A stretch of DNA of 13,063 nt from an uncultured Oscillospiraceae bacterium (lineage in GTDB: Bacteria; Bacillota; Clostridia; Oscillospirales; Oscillospiraceae): positions 1 through 13,063 of the forward strand of contig CAKTIM010000038.1 of assembly GCA_934565795.1 (NCBI GenBank), in the 5' to 3' direction. The position numbers were made by a program, and so were the translations under genes. This document shows positions 6,983-13,063 of the stretch, piece after piece (within the stretch, counting starts at the first letter, position 1; each line of letters begins with the position of its first letter). The notes beneath the pieces are model-generated. The model was not told the DNA's origin, searched no databases, and saw only the letters and a program-made list of their open reading frames with translations.

Positions 6983-8126
6983 GGAAATTACTCCTCTCTG
7001 CTTTTACTCTGGGGAGGATATCCTGCCGGATGGCCTCCACCAGTACTTCCAGTTCCTCCTGGGTGTTCAGCCTGCTCAGGCTCACCCGGAATGTGCAGTC
7101 AATGATGTCCGGGCTGACGTTCATAACCGTGAGCACATGGCTGCGGTGCCCCTTGGCGCAGGCGCTTCCGGCGGAAACGCAGATGCCGCGATCTTGCAAA
7201 ATGTTGATGGAATTCTGGGTGGGCACCCCCGGCACGGAGACGGACAGAATGTGCGGCGCTTCATGTGCCCCGGTGAGCACGACTCCCGGCAGCGCGGAAA
7301 GACGCTCGGAAAGCGCCGTCAGCAGTGCCGTCTCCCGGGCGCGATCCTCCTGAAAGGTGGCATTTCCCGCCGCAGCTGCCGCCGCGAAGCCGAAGATTGC
7401 CGGTGTTCCCTCAGTGCCGCTGCGATAGCCGCCCTCCTGTCCGCCGCCCAGCAGCAGGGGAGGGAAGGACTTGAGCCGGGGGGAGATGTACAGCGCGCCC
7501 GCTCCCTTCGGCCCGTGAATTTTGTGGGACGATACGCTGATCAGGTCGGCCCCCAGCGTCCGCGCCTGAAAGGGAACCTTTAAAAAGCCCTGCACCGCGT
7601 CGGTGTGGAAAATGGCGTCGGGGCACAGCCGGTGGGTCAGCTTTGCCATCTGCGCAATGGGCATGACGGAGCCGACCTCATTATTTACCATCATCACAGA
7701 GACGAGAATGGTGTCCTTGCGCAGCGCGGCCTTTAATTGCTCCGGACTGACCCGGCCCATCCCGTCCGGCTTCAGATAGGTGACCTCGAAGCCCTGCGCC
7801 TCCAGCGCCTGCATGCAGTTCAGGATAGCGTGATGCTCCATGGCGGTGGTGACGATGTGCTTACCTCGCTTGCCCAGCCGCTTGACGGCGCCCATCACCG
7901 CCCAGTTATCCGCCTCGGTGCCGCCGGAGGTGAAGAACACCCGCTCCGGCTCGGCCCCCATGGCGGCGGCCACCTGATGCCGCGCACCGCGCAGCTCCCG
8001 CGCCGCATCGATCCCAAAGGAATACAGTGCACTGGGATTGCCCCACTGCTCGGTCAGCGCCCTGGTGATCGCCTCCACCGCCTGCGGGCACGGCTTGGTG
8101 GTGGCGGAATTGTCTAGATAAATCAT
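6975..8126 (-). CDS. Cysteine desulfurase, NifS/IscS-like (PLP-dependent)
   Basis: The enzyme takes sulfur from L-cysteine as an enzyme persulfide, releasing alanine, for Fe-S clusters or tRNA thiolation. The 383 residues show the class V aminotransferase fold: N-terminal YLDNSATTKP (3-12), TSGGTEADNWA (66-76), the PLP-stacking histidine in MEHHA (96-100), the PLP-binding lysine K202 in SSHKIHGPKG, and the catalytic cysteine C323 in SAGSACAKGHRSH on the long loop typical of group I enzymes. The start ATG at 8126 lies 11 bases after the mnmE stop codon, with GGAAGAG between. No iscU, sufU or thiI is next to it. Being cotranscribed with mnmE, it may supply sulfur for 2-thiouridine at the same tRNA position that MnmE modifies; MnmA, the thiolase for that step, is not in the window. 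A general Fe-S role is the alternative. Confidence 0.93.
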   Translation of the reverse strand: MIYLDNSATTKPCPQAVEAITRALTEQWGNPSALYSFGIDAARELRGARHQVAAAMGAEPERVFFTSGGTEADNWAVMGAVKRLGKRGKHIVTTAMEHHAILNCMQALEAQGFEVTYLKPDGMGRVSPEQLKAALRKDTILVSVMMVNNEVGSVMPIAQMAKLTHRLCPDAIFHTDAVQGFLKVPFQARTLGADLISVSSHKIHGPKGAGALYISPRLKSFPPLLLGGGQEGGYRSGTEGTPAIFGFAAAAAAGNATFQEDRARETALLTALSERLSALPGVVLTGAHEAPHILSVSVPGVPTQNSINILQDRGICVSAGSACAKGHRSHVLTVMNVSPDIIDCTFRVSLSRLNTQEELEVLVEAIRQDILPRVKAERSNFHE

Positions 8127-8137
8127 ACTTCTCTTCC

Positions 8138-9496
8138 TTACTTTCCAACGCAGAATCGTTCAAAGATTCTGGCGGTAATATCCTCCCGCACCGTTGCGCC
8201 GGTGACCTCGCCCATGGCCTGCATGGCGGCCTCCACATCCGTCAGCACCGCGTCCGGGGTCAGCCCCAGCTGTAAGCCCTTCAGGCTTTCCAGCATGGAT
8301 TCATAGGCCCGGCGGCAGGCGTCGTATTGGCGGGCATTGGTCAGAATAGAGCCGTCGCAGGGCAGCGCCCCGGCGAACATCTCATCCAGAATGTCCGGCA
8401 GCAGGTCAAGCCCCCTGTTTTCCGTAATGGAAACCGGCAGCACTGTAATAAACGGCAGATCGCCAGGCTGCACGACGGCACCCAGATCGGATTTGTTGAT
8501 CAGTGCAATGGAGTTTGGGGCATCCAGACACAGTGATATAATCTGCTGATCCTCCTGGGTCAGCGGCTGGGAGCCGTCGCAGATGAAAATTGCCAGGTCG
8601 GCCTCCTCCAGCGCCTGCCTGGAGCGCTGGACGCCCAGTGCCTCCACAGTGTCGTCGGTTTCCCGGATGCCGGCCGTGTCGATCAGCCGCAGCCGGGTGG
8701 AGCCGACCATGACGGACTCCTCCACGGTATCCCGGGTGGTGCCGGGAATGTCGGTGACGATGGCCCGGTCGAAGCCGGCCAGCGCATTAAGCAGGCTGGA
8801 TTTTCCCACATTTGGCCGCCCCACAATGGCGGCAGCCACGCCCTGACGCAGAATCCGGCCCTGGCCGTAGGTTTTCAGCAGCGCATACAGCGCCTTGGCG
8901 CAGCTGCGCAGGGTGGAGGCGTAGTTTTGCAGTCCAAAATCCTCAATGTCCTCGTCTGGATAGTCCAGCACCGCGTGGAAATGACTGCACAGGTCGGTCA
9001 ACTGGTCATAAATCGGCACAAGCTTTTTTTGCAGCGCGCCGCCCACCTGTCCGGCGGCATTGGCGGCAGCGTCGGCGGTGTCCGCCTCAATCAGGTCGAT
9101 CACGGCCTCCGCCTGGGTCAAATCCATTTTTCCGTTCAGGAACGCCCGCTTGGTGAATTCTCCCCGCCCGGCGGGCCTGGCTCCGGCCCGGTACAGCGCT
9201 TCCAGCCCAGCGGCCAGCACGGCAGGGGAGCCGTGGCAGTGGAATTCCACCGTATCCTCCCCGGTGTAGCTGTGGGGCTGGCGGCAGCATACCGCCATGC
9301 ATTGATCGATCACCCGCCCCTGGGCATCGTGCAGCGTCCCCATCACCAGCCTCCGGCTGGGGGCCTGGGTCAGGGGATAACGCAGCGCGGTAAAGACCTG
9401 CTGCGCAATTTCAATACAGCCGTCCCCGCTCAGCCGGATAATCCCGATGGCGCAGACCTGACGCCCGGTGGAGACGGCGGCGATTGCATCAGACAT
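8138..9496 (-). CDS. mnmE: tRNA modification GTPase MnmE
   Basis: MnmE, with MnmG, adds the aminomethyl-type group at carbon 5 of the wobble uridine in several tRNAs, using GTP and a tetrahydrofolate derivative. The 452 residues have the usual length and order: N-terminal folate-binding domain (1-118), a helical domain interrupted by the G domain, and the C-terminal CxGK motif (CVGK, 449-452). GTPase motifs are intact: G1 GRPNVGKS (226-233), G2 PGTTRDT (251-257), G3 DTAG (273-276) and G4 NKSD (334-337). The ATG at 9496 overlaps the Nudix stop codon by 8 bases (ATGTCTGA), with CGGAGG inside the Nudix gene. In many Firmicutes mnmE sits with rnpA, yidC, jag and mnmG; here it is in a different operon with a Nudix hydrolase and a cysteine desulfurase. 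Confidence 0.97.
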   Translation of the reverse strand: MSDAIAAVSTGRQVCAIGIIRLSGDGCIEIAQQVFTALRYPLTQAPSRRLVMGTLHDAQGRVIDQCMAVCCRQPHSYTGEDTVEFHCHGSPAVLAAGLEALYRAGARPAGRGEFTKRAFLNGKMDLTQAEAVIDLIEADTADAAANAAGQVGGALQKKLVPIYDQLTDLCSHFHAVLDYPDEDIEDFGLQNYASTLRSCAKALYALLKTYGQGRILRQGVAAAIVGRPNVGKSSLLNALAGFDRAIVTDIPGTTRDTVEESVMVGSTRLRLIDTAGIRETDDTVEALGVQRSRQALEEADLAIFICDGSQPLTQEDQQIISLCLDAPNSIALINKSDLGAVVQPGDLPFITVLPVSITENRGLDLLPDILDEMFAGALPCDGSILTNARQYDACRRAYESMLESLKGLQLGLTPDAVLTDVEAAMQAMGEVTGATVREDITARIFERFCVGK

Positions 9497-10097
9497 ACTC
9501 GCCTCCGCTTAAAAAAGCAAACGGATCCCCCTGACAGGAGATAAAGTGCATCATCATATAGGCGCACTGAATGGAGGCGTTTTCCTCCCTCAGAATTCTA
9601 CGGCATTCCGTCTTGTCGGCCAGCACCACCTGAATGTCCTCGGTGTCCTCCTGATGCTCGCTGGTGGGCAAGCCCTGGCAGCGGCCGAATACAAGGCAGC
9701 AGCTTTCATCCGTCATGCCGTCGGTGGTGAAAAAGGGACGGCCAAACTCGCTGGGGATCAGCTCCAGCGTCAGCCCGGTCTCCTCATACATCTCCCGGAT
9801 GGCGGCCTGCTGCACATTTTCCCCCGGCTCCACCAGCCCGGCCGGGAATTCATATACATATCCGCCAATAGGGTAGCGGTACTGACGCACCAGCACGATC
9901 CGATCCCCCAGCAGGCTATAAATCGTCACCCCATTGGGGCGATTCTGATGGGTCACGGCAGTCAATGCCGCCGGGTCAGGATTCCGGGAAGCCATGTAAT
10001 AGGGCGAGGTGCTCCCGTCCCGGTGGATGGCCTCCAGCTCATAGTAGCTTAAAAACCGGCTCCCCGCCTTCTTCTCAATTTTTCCAACGCCGCTCAC
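9489..10097 (-). CDS. Nudix hydrolase, ADP-ribose pyrophosphatase-like
   Basis: This 202-residue protein carries a complete Nudix box with the pattern Gx5Ex7REUxEExGU: G87, E93, R101, E102, E105, E106, G108 and L109. The preceding [20 protein letters not shown] (68-87) is characteristic of the ADP-ribose/nucleoside-diphosphate-sugar branch of the family, so hydrolysis of ADP-ribose or a similar X-linked nucleoside diphosphate is the likely reaction; the substrate is inferred. I place the start at GTG (10097) because GGAGGG lies 7 bases upstream, whereas upstream in-frame ATGs (up to 10154) lack a ribosome binding site and sit at or beyond the promoter -10. It is the first gene of a four-gene operon and overlaps mnmE by 8 bases. 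Confidence 0.9.
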   Translation of the reverse strand: MSGVGKIEKKAGSRFLSYYELEAIHRDGSTSPYYMASRNPDPAALTAVTHQNRPNGVTIYSLLGDRIVLVRQYRYPIGGYVYEFPAGLVEPGENVQQAAIREMYEETGLTLELIPSEFGRPFFTTDGMTDESCCLVFGRCQGLPTSEHQEDTEDIQVVLADKTECRRILREENASIQCAYMMMHFISCQGDPFAFLSGGEYV

Positions 10098-10132
10098 AGC
10101 GCTTCCCTCCAAAATCATAGTCATGTCATTAC

Positions 10133-10161
10133 AATATAGCATTGAATGACACAAAATGCAA
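10133..10161 (-). promoter_or_regulatory. Promoter of the Nudix-mnmE-desulfurase-gtrA operon
   Basis: On the minus strand TTGCAT (10161-10156) and TATATT (10138-10133) are separated by 17 bases, a good sigma-A promoter about 30 bases upstream of the GTG start. It lies in the 132-base gap shared with the divergent germination operon. No other promoter is seen between the four genes. Confidence 0.65.
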
Positions 10162-10174
10162 TCCTTTCGTATAC
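10144..10174 (+). promoter_or_regulatory. Possible forespore (sigma-G-like) promoter of the germination operon
   Basis: GAATG (10144-10148) resembles the sigma-G -35 and CGTATAC (10168-10174) partly resembles its CATnnTA-type -10, with 19 bases between, slightly long. No sigma-A promoter faces this way. The call rests partly on the expectation that germinant-receptor genes are expressed in the forespore, so it is tentative. Confidence 0.25.
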
Positions 10175-10229
10175 TCCCGGAAAAATCAGGGAATAATGGT
10201 GGCGATCAAATCAGTGAAAGGAGCCGCCT

Positions 10230-11654
10230 ATGTCTCAGTTTCTCACGGACGAGGAAATCCGGGCTGCTTTTGGAAACGCCGGGGATTTTGTGACCCGGGA
10301 GCTATCGTGCAACGGCTTTACGCTCTATGCCTACGCAATCGACGGCCTGACCTCCGGGGCGGATACCTCGGAATATGTGTTCAAGCCCCTGACCGATCAC
10401 CTCACCGGCGAAACCATGCAGCTGCTCTACGACAACGCCCTGCGAGGTGAAATCTATAACAGTGTGGCGGACGAATGCAAGGATCTGGACGATGTGGCCC
10501 TGAAGCTGGTCAATGGCTTCTGCGTGATCCTGTTTCCAGGCTCCGGCGCGCTGGCCTTCGAGGTCAAGACCGGCGAAAAGCGCGGCCTGTCCGCCCCGGA
10601 GGTGGAAAACACCGTCAAAGGCCCCAAGGATGCCTTTACGGAGACCGTCCGCACCAATACAAGCCTCCTGCGCCGCCATCTGCGTACCCCGGCCCTGCGC
10701 CTGGACGAGTCCAGGGTGGGCCGTAGGAGCCTGACCAATGTGACGGTTGCGTGGGTGGAGGGGATCACCTCCCCGGTCTTGGTGGAGCGGATGAAGCAGC
10801 GCCTTGCTTCCATAGATGTGGACGGCTTTCTTACCCCCGGCGCGGTGGAGGAATACGTCACCGGCTCCCGCGCCACCGCGTTCCCCCTGCTGCAATACAC
10901 CGAGCGGGCGGATACCTTCTGCTTAGGCCTGCTGGATGGCCGGGTGGGCCTGCTGGTGGACGGCCTGCCCCTGGGCTATCTGGCCCCGGTGGATTTGGGC
11001 TGCCTGATGGAAAGCCCGGAGGATCTGAGCCGGGACTATATCACTGCCTCCTGCATCCGCTTCCTGCGCTATGGGGCAATGCTGCTCAGCCTGCTGCTCC
11101 CCGGCTTTTATGTTGCGCTGGCGGTATTCCATCAGCAAATGATCCCGCTGCCGCTTCTGCGGGCCATGATCGAAAGCAAGAAGGATGTGCCCTTCCCGTC
11201 GGCGCTGGAGGTGCTGAGCCTGCTGATCGCCTTTGAGCTGCTGCAGGAGAGCGGCATTCATCTTCCCCAGGCGGTGGGTCAGTCCGTTTCCACCGTGGGC
11301 GGAATCGTGGTGGGCACCGCTGCGGTGGAGGCGGGCTTTATTTCTCCTGCGGCGCTGATCGTGGTCAGCCTGGCAGGCATCTGCGGCTTTGTCCTGCCCA
11401 ACCGGGACCTGGCTGAGGGAATCCGGGTGTGGCGGTTTGGACTGACTGTTCTTGGGGCGTCTGCCGGATTGTTTGGCGTGACCTGCGGCCTGATCGTCCT
11501 TACCATCCATCTGGGCGGCCTGCAAAGCCTGGGGCTTCCGTATCTGTCACCGTTCCAGACCGACGAGGGAAATGAAATTCTGCGCCCACGGATGAAGGAG
11601 CAGCTATTCCGAAAGATCAGAATGAATCCATGCGATCGGAGGCGGCAGCGTTGA
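10230..11654 (+). CDS. Spore germination protein, GerA (A-subunit) family
   Basis: The A subunit of a germinant receptor in the spore inner membrane, which triggers germination when nutrients bind. The 474 residues are near the usual length. Residues 1-270 form the soluble N-terminal region with the hallmark segments VKGPKDAFTETVRTNTSLLRR (129-149; most conserved part RTNTSLLRRHLRTPALR) and GRRSLTNVTVAWVEGI (164-179). Residues 280-440 hold the membrane region: helices around 282-302, 324-340 and 352-390, with the family-typical PFPSALEVL, GQSVSTVGGIVVGTAAVEAG and CGFVLPN stretches, and 402-427. AAAGGAG (10217-10223) lies 6 bases before the ATG. The stop TGA overlaps the TTG start of the next gene (TTGA), so the following genes are coupled. 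The assignment is secure; the germinant is unknown. Confidence 0.95.
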   Translation: MSQFLTDEEIRAAFGNAGDFVTRELSCNGFTLYAYAIDGLTSGADTSEYVFKPLTDHLTGETMQLLYDNALRGEIYNSVADECKDLDDVALKLVNGFCVILFPGSGALAFEVKTGEKRGLSAPEVENTVKGPKDAFTETVRTNTSLLRRHLRTPALRLDESRVGRRSLTNVTVAWVEGITSPVLVERMKQRLASIDVDGFLTPGAVEEYVTGSRATAFPLLQYTERADTFCLGLLDGRVGLLVDGLPLGYLAPVDLGCLMESPEDLSRDYITASCIRFLRYGAMLLSLLLPGFYVALAVFHQQMIPLPLLRAMIESKKDVPFPSALEVLSLLIAFELLQESGIHLPQAVGQSVSTVGGIVVGTAAVEAGFISPAALIVVSLAGICGFVLPNRDLAEGIRVWRFGLTVLGASAGLFGVTCGLIVLTIHLGGLQSLGLPYLSPFQTDEGNEILRPRMKEQLFRKIRMNPCDRRRQR

Positions 11655-12106
11655 AAAAATTGCTTCTGGCAGCGGCGGTGCTGCTTGCGTTTGCAGCCCT
11701 GCCCTCGCCGGGAACCGAGCTGGGGCAGCTGCACCCGGTATCCGTCCTGCTGGTGGATCGGGGAGAGCGGCAGATCACCGTCCGAACGGACACCGGCCAG
11801 CTTGGCGCAGGAGAAACACTGACCGCCGCTCTGCGGGAGCTGCGGGAGACAACGACGGGTCATATTTTTTTGGATACGGCGGCCTATCTGATTCTTCAGG
11901 GCCAGGCAAAATCACTTCTCCCGGAGCTACAGCAGCTCCTGCGCCCCGGTGTCGGAGTGTGCACTGCGGATGATCCGGCGGATGCGGAGCAGCTGGCCGA
12001 CTTTTTAAAGACCCATTCACCCGACGCCCGATTGTCGGATATTGCCCCGGAAACGCCGCTGCAAAACATTCACAGTATGGAGGGACGGTTGATCCTTGAA
12101 AAATGA
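11651..12106 (+). CDS. Minimal GerC-like germination protein
   Basis: The start is taken as TTG at 11651, 8 bases after GGAGG, overlapping the GerA stop by 4 bases; an in-frame ATG at 11630 lies upstream of that ribosome binding site. The 151-residue product has an N-terminal hydrophobic segment (4-18) like a signal or anchor, then a region whose layout matches the N-terminal domain of Ger(x)C proteins: a strand pair around SVLLVDRGERQITVRTDTG (31-49), GETLTAALRELRETTTGHIF (54-73; position of the eAlr..t.gr.lyfgh block), LDTAAYLILQGQAKSLLPEL, and a terminal helix-rich part. GerC proteins are normally lipoproteins of about 370-400 residues; this one lacks a lipobox cysteine (its only cysteine is C104) and the whole C-terminal half. 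Identity rests on position between GerA and GerB-like genes plus this weak similarity. Confidence 0.6.
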   Translation: MKKLLLAAAVLLAFAALPSPGTELGQLHPVSVLLVDRGERQITVRTDTGQLGAGETLTAALRELRETTTGHIFLDTAAYLILQGQAKSLLPELQQLLRPGVGVCTADDPADAEQLADFLKTHSPDARLSDIAPETPLQNIHSMEGRLILEK

Positions 12107-12950
12107 AAAAGCATATCGCCCCTTTCAGCTTCTGGCGCTCACCATTCCGGCGGCGGAGGCGGCAGCGGGAAAAAACTGGCTTCCAACACTGATCCTGGCA
12201 CTGGCTGCCGTCCTTGTCTGTACCTGGGTGGGCACGCTGCCGGAGCCAAAGCTGCAATGGCTGAATGACCTGCGCAGCATTGGGGCAGTGCTCCTGCTGA
12301 GCGGGCTGCTGGGCTGGACGCATGGGTGCTGGCCGGGGCGGGGAGCGGCATATGTGGTGCCGGGGGTACTGGTTCTTCTTGCGGCGTATGCGGTGTGGCG
12401 GAGGAGCGCTGTGCGATCGGCCAGCGTGCTTCGCTATGGCGTTTACCTGATTTTGCTGATTATGGCGTTCTCAGGCCTGCTTCAGCTTCGGCTGGAGCAG
12501 CTGAAGCCCCAGGCGGAGCTTCCTGATATGGCCTTGGCGGCGGCGCTGCTGCTTCCGCTGCTGGGACGCAAAAGCAAAAGCTGGCGGGTGATCCCGAACG
12601 GCGCCATCGCTGCCGCCGCGTCGCTGATAACGGCGGGGGGTGCGTCGCTGTATGCCTTCAGCCGCGGCCTGTCCTTGGCCGGGGTGACGGAGCATCTGGA
12701 GAGCCTGGCTGCCTGCGCCATCACCGCCGGATGGTTTGCCTCCATCTGCTATGTGCTGGACAGCGTAAAGGAGAAGGAGGAAAAGGACAACCGCATCTGG
12801 TTCCTGGGTGCAATCGCCTATGGAATCTACGCCCTGGGCGTCCATTTTCCCCCGGAGACCTTTGTGCTGACGGAGCTTCTTCTGTGGGCGGTCATCCCTG
12901 CGCTGTGGCAAATGAAAGAAAAATTGTCAAAAAAGGAAAAACGTAGTTGA
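12096..12950 (+). CDS. Short GerB-like spore germination permease
   Basis: The start is TTG at 12096, 11 bases after GGAGGG (12079-12084), overlapping the GerC-like gene by 11 bases; the nearby ATG at 12103 opens a frame that does not encode this protein. The 284 residues are strongly hydrophobic, with about eight to nine membrane segments (about 28-46, 61-77, 84-101, 112-130, 144-156, 168-188, 202-222, 235-250 and 256-272). GerB subunits belong to the amino acid/polyamine transporter superfamily, usually have about 365 residues and ten helices, and hold the germinant pocket. The segment GVTEHLESLAACAITAGWF (196-214) resembles the R.E.l...W motif late in GerB proteins. Overall similarity is faint; operon position carries much of the argument. 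The protein ends in a lysine-rich tail. A strong promoter overlaps the stop codon. Confidence 0.65.
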   Translation: MKNEKAYRPFQLLALTIPAAEAAAGKNWLPTLILALAAVLVCTWVGTLPEPKLQWLNDLRSIGAVLLLSGLLGWTHGCWPGRGAAYVVPGVLVLLAAYAVWRRSAVRSASVLRYGVYLILLIMAFSGLLQLRLEQLKPQAELPDMALAAALLLPLLGRKSKSWRVIPNGAIAAAASLITAGGASLYAFSRGLSLAGVTEHLESLAACAITAGWFASICYVLDSVKEKEEKDNRIWFLGAIAYGIYALGVHFPPETFVLTELLLWAVIPALWQMKEKLSKKEKRS

Positions 12951-12975
12951 CAAAAGGGGCTAAGGGTGATAATAT
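12947..12975 (+). promoter_or_regulatory. Strong sigma-A promoter reading out of the window (P1)
   Basis: A perfect TTGACA (12947-12952, overlapping the GerB-like stop codon) and TAATAT (12970-12975) are separated by exactly 17 bases. No coding frame follows within the remaining 88 bases, so it serves something beyond the right edge. Confidence 0.8.
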
Positions 12976-13049
12976 AGCGAAGCTGCGCGCGGGAGCGTGT
13001 CAGGAAAGCGGGATAGACACAGAAACTTAAAGAAAAGTTAAAAAAGAGC

Positions 13050-13063
13050 TTGACAAAAGAGGG
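13050..13063 (+). promoter_or_regulatory. Second -35 region at the window edge (P2, cut off)
   Basis: TTGACAAAAGAGGG (13050-13063) repeats the start of P1 (TTGACAAAAGGGGC) 103 bases downstream. The -10 would fall outside the window. The stretch between (12976-13049) contains no gene. Confidence 0.55.

Noticed and set aside
10098..10154. Upstream ATG starts for the Nudix gene
   Set aside because: They lie at or beyond the promoter -10 and lack a ribosome binding site, while GTG at 10097 has GGAGGG 7 bases upstream.
11630..11650. ATG start for the GerC-like gene inside the GerA gene
   Set aside because: The GGAGG lies downstream of this ATG and is correctly placed for the TTG at 11651, which starts the hydrophobic MKKLLLAAAV segment.

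Overview
The window looks like chromosomal DNA of a GC-rich, spore-forming, anaerobic Firmicute, most likely from the Oscillospiraceae/Ruminococcaceae part of the Clostridia. The grounds are a spore germinant-receptor operon, an oxygen-labile Fe-S serine dehydratase, an archaeal/eukaryal-type prolyl-tRNA synthetase, a clostridial-type glutamate dehydrogenase, strong AGGAGG-type ribosome binding sites and sigma-A-like promoters. This is inference from gene content; no taxonomic marker gene is present.

Layout. (1) 1-790 is conspicuously AT-rich and carries the N-terminal 208 codons of an aminoglycoside-phosphotransferase-fold kinase on the minus strand, running off the left edge. Its promoter overlaps a perfect dyad. 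It is probably acquired DNA. The composition changes at about 700-800, where a small two-helix membrane protein begins with an apparent ATT start next to two operator-like dyads. (2) 1038-3193, minus strand: a two-gene unit in which a short single-chain L-serine dehydratase is translationally coupled (TAATG) to a LysR regulator, ended by a strong terminator. (3) 3311-4891, plus strand: proS with its own promoter and terminator. (4) 4892-6540, plus strand: gdhA, whose promoter has a perfect 12-bp inverted repeat directly upstream and whose leader can encode a 19-residue peptide overlapping the gdhA start by ATGA. (5) 6560-10161, minus strand: a tight operon of Nudix hydrolase, mnmE, NifS-like cysteine desulfurase and GtrA-family membrane protein, with 8-bp overlaps or an 11-bp gap between genes. 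(6) 10217-12950, plus strand: a compact spore germinant-receptor operon with a full-length GerA subunit, a very small GerC-like protein lacking a lipobox, and a shortened GerB-like permease; the last two start at TTG and overlap their upstream genes. (7) 12947-13063: a consensus promoter and, 103 bp further on, a second copy of its -35 region at the window edge, as expected of tandem promoters in front of a stable-RNA operon outside the window.

Serine dehydratase and glutamate dehydrogenase both connect amino acids with central metabolites (pyruvate plus ammonia; 2-oxoglutarate plus ammonia with glutamate). MnmE and the desulfurase could both serve wobble-uridine modification of tRNA. The most unusual items are the minimal germinant receptor, the AT-rich junction with the ATT-start small gene and paired dyads, and the gdhA leader architecture. 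No CRISPR array, insertion sequence, tRNA or rRNA gene is visible inside the window.
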